This document shows, piece after piece, positions 44,564-55,465 of a DNA stretch of 64,000 nucleotides. The DNA is from an uncultured Collinsella sp. (GTDB lineage Bacteria; Actinomycetota; Coriobacteriia; Coriobacteriales; Coriobacteriaceae). The notes beneath the pieces are model-generated. The model saw nothing but the letters and a program-made list of their open reading frames with translations. It was not told the DNA's origin and did no database searches. The stretch is from assembly GCA_902492935.1 (NCBI GenBank), contig CABUNJ010000004.1:42361-106360 (forward strand), in the 5' to 3' direction. How positions within the stretch are numbered: position 1 is the stretch's first letter; each line of letters opens with the position of its first letter. The position numbers and the translations under genes were made by a program.

Positions 44564-45901
44564 ATGAACCAGCAGAACATCGATTACGTACTCCGCTCCG
44601 TAGAGCAGCGTGACATCCGCTTTGTGCGTCTGTGGTTTGTCGACATTCTCGGCCGCCTCAAAAACTTTGCCATTAGCCCCGAGGACCTCGAGGTCGCTTT
44701 TGAGGAGGGTATTGGCTTTGACGGCTCCGCTATCGAGGGCTTTGCCACGCCCGAGGAAGCCGACATGCTGGCGTTTCCCGATGCTTCGACCTTCCAGATC
44801 CTGCCGTGGCGTCCGAGCCACAACGGCGTCGCCCGCGTGTTCTGCGATGTGTGCACCCCCGACCGCAAGCCCTTCGCCGGCGATCCGCGCGACGCCCTGC
44901 GCCGCATGTTCTATAAGGCCGAGAAGGCTGGCTATCTGCTCAACGTGGGCGCCGAGCTGGAGTATTACTATTTCCCCGACGAGCACACCCCCGAGCCGCT
45001 CGACAACGTGGGCTACTTCGATCTTTCGGTGAGCGATGCCGCTCGCGACCTGCGCCGCAACACGGTCCTCACGCTCGAGAAGATGTCCGTGCCCGTGGAG
45101 TACACCTTCCACGCCGCCGGCCGCTCGCAGCACGGCATGAGCCTGCGCCACGCCGAGGCCCTGAGCATGTCCGACGCCATCACCACGGCCAAACTCATCA
45201 TTAAGCAGCAGGCTTACGAGAGCGGGTGCCACGCCTCCTTTATGCCCAAGCCGTTGGCGGGCGAGGACGGCAGCGCTATGTTCCTGTGCCAGTCGCTGTT
45301 CGACCACGACGGCAACAACGTCTTTTGGGGAGAGGACGACGAGAAGTACCATCTTTCCGACGTCGCCAAGCACTACATGGCCGGTATTCTGGCGCATGCC
45401 CGCGAGATCAGCGCCATCACCAACCCCACGGTCAACTCGTACAAGCGCATCACCACGGGTGGCGACTCCGTGCCGCAGTACGCCACGTGGGGCTTGCGCA
45501 ACCGCGCGAGTATGGTCCGCATCCCGGTCTACAAGCCCGGCAAGCAGCTGTCCACGCGCATCGAGCTGCGCAGTCCCGATCCCATGGCCAACCCGTATCT
45601 GGTCAACGCCGTCACGCTGGCGGCCGGTCTCGACGGCATCGAGCGCAAGCTGGAGCTCCCGCCCGAGGCAACGGCCGAGACGCTCAAGCTCACCGACCGT
45701 CAGATGCTCGAGGCCGGCTACACGCCGCTGCCGCGCTCGCTCAAAGAGGCGCTCGACGTATTTGAGGACTCGCAGTTTATGAAGGATGCCCTCGGCGAGC
45801 ACATCCACAGCTTCTTCCTCAAAAAGAAGCGCGCCGAGTGGCATAAGTTTGAGTCCACGATCACCGAGTGGGAGATCAAGCACTACCTGGCGAACTCCTA
45901 A
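44564..45901 (+). CDS. Glutamine synthetase-family protein with altered active site
   Basis: A 445-residue protein colinear with type I glutamine synthetase. It keeps GFDGSAIEGF, the Glu131-x-Glu133 pair (GAELEYYYF), FMPKPL, NPTVNSYKR, NRAS and Glu334 (RIELRSPDPMANPYL). Aligned without gaps to Bacillus GlnA, the metal ligand in HHEV is Ala184 (FHAAG), the one in QHEI is Gly191 (QHGM), the His of GSGMH is Phe240 (GSAMF), and the catalytic Glu of the GYEAP flap is Ser302 (GDSVP). Normal glutamine synthesis is therefore doubtful. It may be regulatory or act on another substrate. AAGGGGAG precedes the ATG. A GlnR-like regulator follows after 50 nt. Confidence 0.85.
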   Translation: MNQQNIDYVLRSVEQRDIRFVRLWFVDILGRLKNFAISPEDLEVAFEEGIGFDGSAIEGFATPEEADMLAFPDASTFQILPWRPSHNGVARVFCDVCTPDRKPFAGDPRDALRRMFYKAEKAGYLLNVGAELEYYYFPDEHTPEPLDNVGYFDLSVSDAARDLRRNTVLTLEKMSVPVEYTFHAAGRSQHGMSLRHAEALSMSDAITTAKLIIKQQAYESGCHASFMPKPLAGEDGSAMFLCQSLFDHDGNNVFWGEDDEKYHLSDVAKHYMAGILAHAREISAITNPTVNSYKRITTGGDSVPQYATWGLRNRASMVRIPVYKPGKQLSTRIELRSPDPMANPYLVNAVTLAAGLDGIERKLELPPEATAETLKLTDRQMLEAGYTPLPRSLKEALDVFEDSQFMKDALGEHIHSFFLKKKRAEWHKFESTITEWEIKHYLANS

Positions 45902-45951
45902 TCGCGCCGGCTTGTTCCAGTACGATTGAGCTCATTTCTTTGGAGGCCGAT

Positions 45952-46614
45952 ATGTCCGAAAAGAGTGCCCTGTTCATGGCGCGCACGACGCGCTTCCACG
46001 AGTTTGCCCGCAGCTTGACGACTACCCTGGGTGTCGAGGTGAGCCTGGCAACCCCCGATTCGCCGACTGCAGCGCACGACTTTGACCTGCTGATTCTCGA
46101 TTCCGATGGCATCCGCAGTGACCGCATCGATCAGATTGCCAAGTGGCTTGACGACCGCGGCGGCGTCCCCATGCTGGTGATCGTCGACGACGAGGCACTC
46201 GGCACCCTGCGTCTGCCGAATCACGCGCATGCCGACTTTGTATGCCCCACGGCGACCCCCAACGAGCTTAAGGCTCGTGCGCAGCGCCTGATGGGCGAGG
46301 AGGAGACCGTCACCGCCGACGACGTGCTCAACATCGATAACCTCGAGATCAACCTGGCCACCTACCAGGTGACGCTCGATGATGAGCCCATCGACCTGAC
46401 GCTGATGGAGTACTCGCTGCTGAGCTTTTTGGCGACGCACCCCAACCGCGCCTACAGCCGCGAGGTGCTACTGCACCGCGTGTGGGGCTTTGAGTACTGC
46501 GGCGGCACGCGCACCGTCGACGTGCACATCCGACGCATCCGCTCCAAGGTGGGCCCGCAGATCGCGGCGCACATCACCACCGTCCGCGGCGTGGGCTATC
46601 TGTTTAAGGACTAG
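45952..46614 (+). CDS. OmpR/GlnR-type winged-helix response regulator
   Basis: A 220-residue regulator with an N-terminal receiver-like domain (about 1-110) and an OmpR winged helix (about 120-218: LEINLATYQVTLDDEPIDLT, YSREVLLHRVWGFEYCGGTR, TVDVHIRRIRSKVG). The receiver keeps Asp50 (LLILDSDG) but lacks the N-terminal acidic pair and the conserved Lys (VCPTATP), so it is probably not phosphorylated in the usual way, as in actinobacterial GlnR. No histidine kinase is adjacent. It follows the glutamine synthetase-like gene, suggesting nitrogen control; this is inference. TTGGAGG supports the ATG at 45952. Confidence 0.83.
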   Translation: MSEKSALFMARTTRFHEFARSLTTTLGVEVSLATPDSPTAAHDFDLLILDSDGIRSDRIDQIAKWLDDRGGVPMLVIVDDEALGTLRLPNHAHADFVCPTATPNELKARAQRLMGEEETVTADDVLNIDNLEINLATYQVTLDDEPIDLTLMEYSLLSFLATHPNRAYSREVLLHRVWGFEYCGGTRTVDVHIRRIRSKVGPQIAAHITTVRGVGYLFKD

Positions 46615-46619
46615 CTTTT

Positions 46620-46655
46620 CACCACAAAGGGGACAGGCACCTTTGTGGTGGTTTT
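46620..46655 (+). repeat. Hairpin repeat, CCACCACAAAGG family (copy 1)
   Basis: CACCACAAAGG pairs with CCTTTGTGGTG over GGACAGGCA, followed by GTTTTG. Probably terminates the regulator gene. Related copies: 61267, 62850, 63811. Confidence 0.8.
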
Positions 46656-46769
46656 GACGCAGGTGCGGGTTCCTTTTGGGCCTGCAACAGAACTTAAGCC
46701 TTCCTAAAAGATTGCGTTCTCATACACGTTCGCCCGCATATTGGGGTACAACTCAACGTGAACAATGAT

Positions 46770-46796
46770 GGCCCGCCACATGTTTGGCGGGCCTTT
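46770..46796 (+). other. Terminator-like hairpin just before htrA
   Basis: GGCCCGCCA pairs with TGGCGGGCC and is followed by TTT, 27 nt before the htrA start. The probable promoter (TTGCGT near 46707) lies upstream of it, so it may attenuate htrA. Confidence 0.5.
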
Positions 46797-46822
46797 GGTT
46801 ATTTGACGAAAGGATCGCAGCT

Positions 46823-48283
46823 ATGAGCGAGTACGATTCCCAGCGTCCCCAGGATGCGGGCAACGCCGGCGAGACCCAGCAGCAGCCGCGCGTGCAGGTA
46901 GAGTCGACGCCTGCCGACAGCAACATTCCCTACGTGCAGGCCTACGACACGCAGACCGGAAAGCCGCTGGGCAGCCAGCAGGTTGTAAACAAGCACACGG
47001 TGGTCAAGACCAAGACCAAAAAGCTGCCGATCTTTATTACAGCGCTTGCCGGCTGCGCCTGCGGCGCCCTGCTGGTCATCGCGCTCATTATGAGCGGCAC
47101 GCTCAACATTGGCGGCGGAAAGAATGCCGTGACGGCGGGTGCTTCGGGTTCGTCGACGCAAAAGATTACGATTGATTCCGAGGACACCACGCTGGCCGAG
47201 GCCGTTTCTGCCAAGGCCCTGCCCTCCGTGGTTTCCATTACCGCCACTTCGAGCGGTAGCCAGAATGGTTCGCTTTCGCAGTCTGCCGACGAGTCGGATA
47301 GCTCGGGTAGCGTCGGATCGGGCGTTGTGCTCGATACCGAGGGCCACATCCTCACCAACAATCACGTGGTCGACGGCTACGACCAGTACGTGGTGACCAT
47401 GGACGACGGCACCACCTATGAGGCCGAGTTCGTGGGCAACGATGCCTCGAGCGACCTCGCCGTCATCAAGCTCAAGGACGCCGACGCCTCCAAGCTCACG
47501 CCGATCGAGATTGGTGACTCCTCCAAGCTCAACGTGGGCGAGTGGGTCATGGCGATTGGCTCGCCCTTCGGCAACGAGCAGTCTGTCTCCACGGGCATTG
47601 TGTCGGCGTTGTATCGCTCCACGGCCATGAGCTCTACCAGCGGCAACACCATCTATGCCAACATGATTCAGACCGATGCTGCCATCAACCCGGGCAACTC
47701 TGGCGGCGCGCTCGTCAACGACAACGGCGAGCTGGTGGGTATCAACTCGCTCATCGAGAGCTACTCGGGCTCCAGCTCGGGCGTGGGCTTTGCCATTCCC
47801 GTTAACTACGCCAAGAACATTGCCGACCAGATCATCGACGGCAAGACGCCGGTGCATCCGTACATGGGCGCTACGCTTTCGAGCGTCAATGCGCTCAACG
47901 CCCGCACCAACAAGCTGAGCACCGATAGCGGCGCGTATGTGGCGAGCGTCGTCGAGGACGGTCCTGCCGCTAAGGCTGGCATTCAGGAGGGCGACGTCAT
48001 CACCAAGCTGGGTGACGACGAGATCACGAGCGCCGATGGCCTGATCATCGCACTGCGCAGCCACGAGGTGGGTGAGAAGGTCGAGATCACGCTCATGCGC
48101 GGCAAGGAAGAGAAGAAGGTCACCGTCGAGCTGGGCTCCGATGAGGAACTGCAGAACCAGCAGCAGGACGACAGTTCGACCGACACCGGCAACGGCGGTA
48201 TTACCGACGAGCAGCTGCGCCAGTACCTGGAGGAGCTGCTAGGCCAGCAGGGCCAGGGCCAAGGCTACGGCCAGGGTTACTAA
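46823..48283 (+). CDS. HtrA/DegP-type serine protease with PDZ domain
   Basis: A 486-residue membrane-anchored protease. A Gln/Asp-rich cytosolic N-terminus (about 1-70) is followed by one membrane helix (LPIFITALAGCACGALLVIA), then an extracytoplasmic trypsin-like domain with His181 (NNHVVDGYD), Asp211 (SSDLAVIK) and Ser293 (GNSGGALV), and a C-terminal PDZ domain (about 370-460, GPAAKAGIQEGDVITKLGDD). The tail is Gln/Gly-rich. It degrades misfolded exported proteins. AAAGGATCGCAGCT supports the ATG at 46823. It ends at a strong terminator. Confidence 0.95.
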   Translation: MSEYDSQRPQDAGNAGETQQQPRVQVESTPADSNIPYVQAYDTQTGKPLGSQQVVNKHTVVKTKTKKLPIFITALAGCACGALLVIALIMSGTLNIGGGKNAVTAGASGSSTQKITIDSEDTTLAEAVSAKALPSVVSITATSSGSQNGSLSQSADESDSSGSVGSGVVLDTEGHILTNNHVVDGYDQYVVTMDDGTTYEAEFVGNDASSDLAVIKLKDADASKLTPIEIGDSSKLNVGEWVMAIGSPFGNEQSVSTGIVSALYRSTAMSSTSGNTIYANMIQTDAAINPGNSGGALVNDNGELVGINSLIESYSGSSSGVGFAIPVNYAKNIADQIIDGKTPVHPYMGATLSSVNALNARTNKLSTDSGAYVASVVEDGPAAKAGIQEGDVITKLGDDEITSADGLIIALRSHEVGEKVEITLMRGKEEKKVTVELGSDEELQNQQQDDSSTDTGNGGITDEQLRQYLEELLGQQGQGQGYGQGY

Positions 48284-48310
48284 CGAGCCGTATCGCACAT
48301 ATCGAAGCCA

Positions 48311-48350
48311 GAGGGGCTGTCCCACCAACGCGGGACAGCCCCTCTTTTCT
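48311..48350 (+). terminator. Rho-independent terminator after htrA
   Basis: GAGGGGCTGTCCC pairs perfectly with GGGACAGCCCCTC, then TTTTCTT. Confidence 0.93.
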
Positions 48351-48479
48351 TATTGATCCGTTGGGGACGGAGGAAAACGGATCATTTTGAGCTGGCGAAG
48401 GACTTGCCTCGGAAGGGGCTGCCGATTCGGTGCGGTTTGAGACCGCTATTCGGCCCTATCGTGACCGGTGGTACTCTAG

Positions 48480-50741
<2,262 letters not shown>

Positions 50742-50761
50742 CACATCGATAATCAAATTAG

Positions 50762-50804
50762 AAAACCTCCCGGAAAGGTTGATACTTTCCGGGAGGTTTT
50801 TATT
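50762..50804 (+). terminator. Rho-independent terminator after ligA
   Basis: AAAACCTCCCGGAAAG pairs perfectly with CTTTCCGGGAGGTTTT over 7 nt. Confidence 0.93.
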
Positions 50805-50865
50805 TGGGCGTGGTGGCGGGCAGCATGATCTGCGTCATGTAGGTTGCTGAGGGTGACCCTGCGGA
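50800..50865 (-). pseudogene. C-terminal gene remnant 1
   Basis: On the minus strand this reads SATYMTQIMLPATTPK then stop. It matches remnant 2 (ATYVTQITVPATVLD stop), and the DNA similarity extends past the stop (TCCGGGAGGTT in both). Upstream the similarity ends and no start is found. The parent family is not identified. Confidence 0.45.
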
Positions 50866-50958
50866 GTGGTGTCGTTCCGGAGCGATAGAAGATTCATACA
50901 AAGCAAAGGGGCCCCGCAATGAGGTCCCACAACGGGGCTGCCCCATTGTGATGAGTTT

Positions 50959-50992
50959 TATACACGTTAACATTAACATTATCGTGTATACT
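50959..50992 (+). promoter_or_regulatory. Promoter/operator of the toxin-antitoxin pair
   Basis: TATACACG (50959-50966) inverts at 50983-50990, and TATACT (50987-50992) is a good -10 overlapping it. This is the usual place for an antitoxin autorepressor site. A GCCCCG/CGGGGC hairpin (50911-50938) lies upstream. These and the remnant fill the ligA to antitoxin gap. Confidence 0.6.
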
Positions 50993-51025
50993 TAGCAGTG
51001 AAGATATATGTTGAGAGGAACAGTT

Positions 51026-51418
51026 ATGGTTACCGTCGCGTTTTCGGAACTGCGCCAAAACCTTACGCAGGTGGCCGAAAAGGTTGCCAATGAGGGCGAG
51101 GAGGTTGTGGTCTTCAAGCGGAGCAAGCCGTTGTTCAAGATCGTGCCGCTCGACTATGAAGGTCCAGTTACGGTGGAATATGACGCTGCCCAGGAGCGTG
51201 GGGACGCAAAACCGACGTGCGGCACGGGCAAGCCCAAGCGCGACGTGGGTACGATGTGGCATCCCAAGATTACCTGGAAGGAGATTCGCGAGATGCTCGC
51301 GGAGAATGAGGACTACCAGGAGTATCTCGATATCGTAGCCAAAATGCCAAAAGGAACGCCGCTCGATACGATGACGGTTGAAGATGAAAAGCGCGTCGCG
51401 AGGGAGCGCTACCTATGA
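51026..51418 (+). CDS. Phd/YefM-like antitoxin
   Basis: A 130-residue protein with a Phd/YefM-type N-terminal fold (MVTVAFSELRQNLTQVAEKV, then VVVFKRSKPLFKIVPL). The C-terminal half is longer than usual and charged (WKEIREMLAENEDYQEYLDI), as expected for the toxin-binding part. GAGAGGAA supports the ATG at 51026. It overlaps the PIN-domain gene by four bases (ATGA), the standard coupling of antitoxin and toxin. Confidence 0.85.
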   Translation: MVTVAFSELRQNLTQVAEKVANEGEEVVVFKRSKPLFKIVPLDYEGPVTVEYDAAQERGDAKPTCGTGKPKRDVGTMWHPKITWKEIREMLAENEDYQEYLDIVAKMPKGTPLDTMTVEDEKRVARERYL

Positions 51419-51837
51419 GGGCATTTCTCGATACTAATTTTCTGCTCGATTGCGTGCTTCCGGGCCGGCCGGAGCACGCAGCGGCACAAACGATCAAGGG
51501 GCTCGTCGACGTGGGGCTTATCGAAGGCGTTGTTTCGGCCTGCTCTCTCAAGGACGCGTACTACATTCTCACTAAACAGGCAGGCGAGGCGCGCGCCCGC
51601 GAGGTGGTGCGCGACTGCCTTAAGAGCTACTCGGTAGAGCCTCTCGACCAAGAGGCTTGTTTTACCTCCGCCTATTCCGATGAACCGGACTTTGAGGACG
51701 GCTGTATCCGCGCGATGGCCGAGCGTGCCGGCGTGGACTTTATCATCACGCGTGACCGCGTCGCTTTTGTGCGCTCGACCATCAAGACCTTCTCGCCTGC
51801 AGAGTTCATCCGTGCGTTTCCGATTCCGGAGGAGTAA
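51415..51837 (+). CDS. PIN-domain toxin
   Basis: A 140-residue PIN-domain RNase. Acidic residues at the expected positions are Asp6 (FLDTNFLLD), Asp47, Asp95 and Asp114 (FIITRDRVAF). PIN toxins of VapC type cut tRNA or rRNA when the antitoxin is lost. It is translationally coupled to the upstream antitoxin and ends at a hairpin. The target is unknown. Confidence 0.87.
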   Translation: MRAFLDTNFLLDCVLPGRPEHAAAQTIKGLVDVGLIEGVVSACSLKDAYYILTKQAGEARAREVVRDCLKSYSVEPLDQEACFTSAYSDEPDFEDGCIRAMAERAGVDFIITRDRVAFVRSTIKTFSPAEFIRAFPIPEE

Positions 51838-51874
51838 AACCGCCATATCGGGGACTGTCCCCGGCATGGCGGTT
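51838..51874 (+). terminator. Hairpin after the toxin gene
   Basis: AACCGCCAT pairs with ATGGCGGTT around an inner GGGGAC/GTCCCC stem. There is only a short T-run. Confidence 0.65.
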
Positions 51875-51930
51875 ATCCTGTAGCCGACGCTCCTTAGCTG
51901 AGCTACGCTTCATGCCTGTCCGGGAGGTTC

Positions 51931-52026
51931 TTAATCGAGCACGGTAGCGGGCACCGTGATCTGCGTCACATAGGTCGCGGGGTCGTCGCTGATGATGTCG
52001 TCGATCAGGGCGATCTCGCGTTGCCC
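51931..52026 (-). pseudogene. C-terminal gene remnant 2
   Basis: On the minus strand this reads REIALIDDIISDDPATYVTQ then ITVPATVLD stop. It directly follows the MATE gene in another frame, and no start codon belongs to it. The last 15 residues are related to remnant 1 on the other side of the toxin-antitoxin pair. Confidence 0.45.
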
Positions 52027-52028
52027 CG

Positions 52029-53375
52029 CTACGCCACCAACTTGTCAAAAGCCCCGCGCCGGTTGAGCACGGTAAACGCGACAACACAGATGACTGCCGA
52101 CAGAATTGACCCGCACGGCGAGGCGATGCCCATGGGAAACAGCGTGTCGGAATAGGCGTTCGACAGCAGCCACGCGCCCGGCACGCGAATGAACGCCACG
52201 GCCAGCACGTTGTGCGCAAAGCCGATGTAGCTCTTGCCGTACGCAGCGAAAAAGCCACTAAAGCAAATGTGGATGCCGGCAAAGATCGCGTCGAAAATGT
52301 AGCTGCGCATGTAGCCGGTGCCGGCCGCGACCACTGCGGCGTCCTTGGCAAAAAAACCGATAAACGCCGGTGCCACCAGCCACATCAGAACCGTGATCAG
52401 ACAGCCGTACGCTACCGAGATGGTCATGGCGTCCTTGAGTACCTGACGTGCGCGGTCGCCCTTGCCCGCACCGGCGTTTTGCGCCGTGAGTGCGCTGACG
52501 GTGGCGCCCATGGAACTCGGCACAATGAACAAAAAGCTGATCATCTTTTCGACCAGGCCTACGGCGGCGGCGTCGACGAGCCCTCGGTGGTTGGCGATGA
52601 CGGTGATGAACATAAATGCCACCTGGATGCAGCCGTCCTGCACGGCCACGGGCACGCCGATCTTAAGGATGCTGCCGAGCACCTCGGGCTGGGGGCGCAG
52701 GTCGCTGCGCTTAACGTGGATGTTCGTGCGACGGCTCTTAAGCCACATGAGCGCGAGGGCAACGCTGACCGTCTGGGCGGTTACCGTGCCGAGCGCCGCA
52801 CCCACGGGGCCGAGCCCCATGTGCCCGATAAACAGAAAATCGAGCGCGATGTTGATGATGCATGCCACGCCAATCACGTACATGGGCGAGCGCGAATCTC
52901 CCAGCCCGCGAAAGATGGCCGAAAGAATGTTGTACGCGGCGATGCACGGAATGCCGACAAAGCAGATACGCAGGTAGGCGGCGGTGCCTTCGACCGCCTC
53001 GGCCGGCGTGCCAATGAGCGCCACGATCTGCGGGCACAGCGCAAGCAGGATGGCGGCCAGCACCACCGAGACGCCCATAAAGAGCGTGATGGTGTTGCCG
53101 ATGGCGGTCTCGGCGCGGTCGAAGCGGCGCGAGCCCACGGCGTGGCCGACGACCACCGTCGTTCCCATGGCCAGGCCCACGAGTGCCACGGTAATCATAT
53201 AGAGCGTCTGCGCGCCATTTGCTACGGCGGTGATGCCGGCGGCACCGCTAAACTGCCCCATCATGTACAGGTCGGCCATGCCGTAGAGCATCTGCAAAAA
53301 GTACGAGAGCATATAGGGCAGGGCAAAGACCGCGATGGTCTTAAGGACATTGCCGCGTGTGAGGTCGTGTTCCAT
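52029..53375 (-). CDS. MATE-family multidrug/metabolite efflux transporter
   Basis: A 448-residue MATE transporter with twelve membrane helices in two repeats: MEHDLTRGNVLKTIAVFALP and GMADLYMMGQFSGAAGITAV in the first, LKIGVPVAVQDGCIQVAFMF and NAGAGKGDRARQVLKDA in the second. MATE pumps export cationic drugs or metabolites using Na+ or H+. It is a single gene. The substrate is unknown, though a MerR-style promoter suggests induction by a small toxic compound. The ATG at 53375 has GAAAG upstream. Confidence 0.92.
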   Translation of the reverse strand: MEHDLTRGNVLKTIAVFALPYMLSYFLQMLYGMADLYMMGQFSGAAGITAVANGAQTLYMITVALVGLAMGTTVVVGHAVGSRRFDRAETAIGNTITLFMGVSVVLAAILLALCPQIVALIGTPAEAVEGTAAYLRICFVGIPCIAAYNILSAIFRGLGDSRSPMYVIGVACIINIALDFLFIGHMGLGPVGAALGTVTAQTVSVALALMWLKSRRTNIHVKRSDLRPQPEVLGSILKIGVPVAVQDGCIQVAFMFITVIANHRGLVDAAAVGLVEKMISFLFIVPSSMGATVSALTAQNAGAGKGDRARQVLKDAMTISVAYGCLITVLMWLVAPAFIGFFAKDAAVVAAGTGYMRSYIFDAIFAGIHICFSGFFAAYGKSYIGFAHNVLAVAFIRVPGAWLLSNAYSDTLFPMGIASPCGSILSAVICVVAFTVLNRRGAFDKLVA

Positions 53376-53417
53376 GGGCGGGGCACTTTCTGACTGGGTT
53401 TGTTTGCGTACCAGTGT

Positions 53418-53448
53418 AGTGAAAACCCTACAACGATTGTAGAGTCAA
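53418..53448 (-). promoter_or_regulatory. MerR-style promoter of the MATE gene
   Basis: On the minus strand TTGACT (53448-53443) and TTCACT (53423-53418) are 19 nt apart; the long spacer contains the dyad CTACAATCGTTGTAG. A 19-bp spacer with a central dyad is the hallmark of MerR-activated promoters. No merR gene is in this window. The 53376-53635 gap shows no ORF. Confidence 0.6.
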
Positions 53449-53635
53449 GGTTTGTGTTGACGCCGGAGCGAAAAAGTCTCGCGCACCATTATTCCGAGTG
53501 AATATGGACACACGTCACGAGAACTCGCCGCCGGCGTTAACCTTGCAGAAAACGATTTCGGAATACTTGACACCATTATTCGGCGCGCAATAATACGTGC
53601 GTTTGCGAACAACGTTTGATGGGGGTTGAACCTGC

Positions 53636-55465
53636 GTGCGCAATCTCAAAATACTGTTTTCCTATCTAGGGGCATACCGTCGCGATGCCATCCTCGGTGT
53701 GTTCTTTGTGTCGGTCGAGACGGTGCTCGAACTGTTTATCCCGGTCATCATGGCCAACATCATCGATGTGGGCGTGCCTGCGGGTGATATCAACTACATG
53801 CTGCTACAGGGCGCGTACATGTTGGTGTGCGCTGCGCTTTCGCTGGTACTGGGCTTGGGTTATGCCCGCACGTCCGCCCGCGTTGCCTCGGGCCTAGGCG
53901 CTAACCTGCGCGAGGCCGAGTACAAAAAGATTCAGACGCTCGCTTTTGGCAACCTGGACAACTACGACGCCAGCTCGCTCGTCACCCGCATGACCACGGA
54001 CATCACCGTTATCCAAAATGCTGTGGGCAACGGCTTTCGCCCTATGGTGCGCGGCCCGGTGACGCTTATCGTCGGCCTTATCTACGCGCTGATGCTGTCG
54101 CGCCCGCTCGCCACCGTCTTTGCGATCATCTTGCCCGTGCTGGCAATCGTACTGGGCGTCATCACCTATCGCGTCAGTCCGCTCTACCGCCAACTCCAGA
54201 CCTCGATGGACCACCTCAACGGCGTGGTACAGGAAGACCTCACCGCCGTGCGTGCCGTCAAGGCCTACGTTCGTACCGAGCACGAGGAGGCCAAGTTTGA
54301 CACCGTCAATACCGAGCTCGCCGGCACGGCGACGAAGACGTTCGGCAATGCCGTGCTCAACCTGCCGGTGTTTCAGCTGTCGATGTACGTGGCCGCGCTT
54401 TCTATCCTGTGGATCGGCGGACGCATGATTCTCGCCGGCGAGCTGGGCGTGGGCTCACTCACGGGCTTTATGAGCTACGTCCTGCTGATTATGAACTCGC
54501 TCATGATGATCTCCAACGTATTTTTGCTGCTTACGCGCGCTCTTACGAGTGTGGGCCGTATCGCCGAGGTGCTCGATGAGGAGCCCTTTATCGCCAACCC
54601 CGCGGGAGACCTCGCGATTGCGGCGCCAGCGGACGGCAGTATCGAGTTTCGCGACGTTTCCTTTAAATACCGCGCGGATGCAGCCGAGGATGTGCTCGAG
54701 CATATCGACCTTCGCATCGAGAGCGGCTCGACGGTGGGCATCCTCGGCGGCACGGGTTCGGGCAAGAGCTCGCTTGTGCAGCTGATTGCGCGCCTGTACG
54801 ACGCCACCGAAGGCGCCGTGCTTGTGGGCGGACGCGACGTGCGCGACTACGACCTCGCCGCCTTGCGCGACGCTGTGGGCATTGTGCTGCAAAAGAATGT
54901 GCTGTTTACGGGTACCGTGCGCGAGAACCTGCAGTGGGGCGCGCCCGATGCCACCGACGAGGAGTTGTTGGATGCCTGCCGCGCGGCGTGCGTGGACGAG
55001 TTCCTTGATCGCATCGGCGGGCTGGACGGCGAGTTGGGCCAAGGCGGCGCTGGTGTTTCGGGTGGCCAGAAGCAACGCCTGTGCATCGCGCGCACGCTGC
55101 TCAAGCATCCGCGCGTGCTCATTTTTGACGACTCCACCAGTGCGGTCGATATGGCGACCGACGCCAAGATCCGCGAGCATATCGCCCGGATTTCCGATAC
55201 GACCGTGCTCATCATCGCCCAGCGCATCGCGAGTGTCATGGATGCCGATCGCATTGTGGTATTGGACGACGGTCGTGTCCACGGCGTGGGCACGCACGAG
55301 GAACTGCTAGCGGGCGACAACATATACCAGGAGATTTATGCCTCGCAGATGGAGTTTGCGGGGAACGCGGACGCCGGCGACGGCAGCGACGATGGTTGCG
55401 CGAATGATCCGTTTTCCTCCGTTGCATGCGGATCGCCCTTGGAAGGGGGCGAGCGCCATGCCTAA
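53636..55465 (+). CDS. ABC-type exporter, permease-ATPase fusion (subunit 1)
   Basis: A 609-residue half-transporter: six-helix type I exporter domain (about 1-310), then an ATPase domain with Walker A GGTGSGKSS (Lys377), signature VSGGQKQRLC and Walker B LIFDDSTSAVD. The Asp in place of Glu after Walker B suggests the degenerate site of a heterodimer. GTG start at 53636 with GGGGG upstream. It overlaps the next ABC gene by 8 bases, so the two form a heterodimeric exporter (lipid, drug or peptide). Confidence 0.9.
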   Translation: MRNLKILFSYLGAYRRDAILGVFFVSVETVLELFIPVIMANIIDVGVPAGDINYMLLQGAYMLVCAALSLVLGLGYARTSARVASGLGANLREAEYKKIQTLAFGNLDNYDASSLVTRMTTDITVIQNAVGNGFRPMVRGPVTLIVGLIYALMLSRPLATVFAIILPVLAIVLGVITYRVSPLYRQLQTSMDHLNGVVQEDLTAVRAVKAYVRTEHEEAKFDTVNTELAGTATKTFGNAVLNLPVFQLSMYVAALSILWIGGRMILAGELGVGSLTGFMSYVLLIMNSLMMISNVFLLLTRALTSVGRIAEVLDEEPFIANPAGDLAIAAPADGSIEFRDVSFKYRADAAEDVLEHIDLRIESGSTVGILGGTGSGKSSLVQLIARLYDATEGAVLVGGRDVRDYDLAALRDAVGIVLQKNVLFTGTVRENLQWGAPDATDEELLDACRAACVDEFLDRIGGLDGELGQGGAGVSGGQKQRLCIARTLLKHPRVLIFDDSTSAVDMATDAKIREHIARISDTTVLIIAQRIASVMDADRIVVLDDGRVHGVGTHEELLAGDNIYQEIYASQMEFAGNADAGDGSDDGCANDPFSSVACGSPLEGGERHA

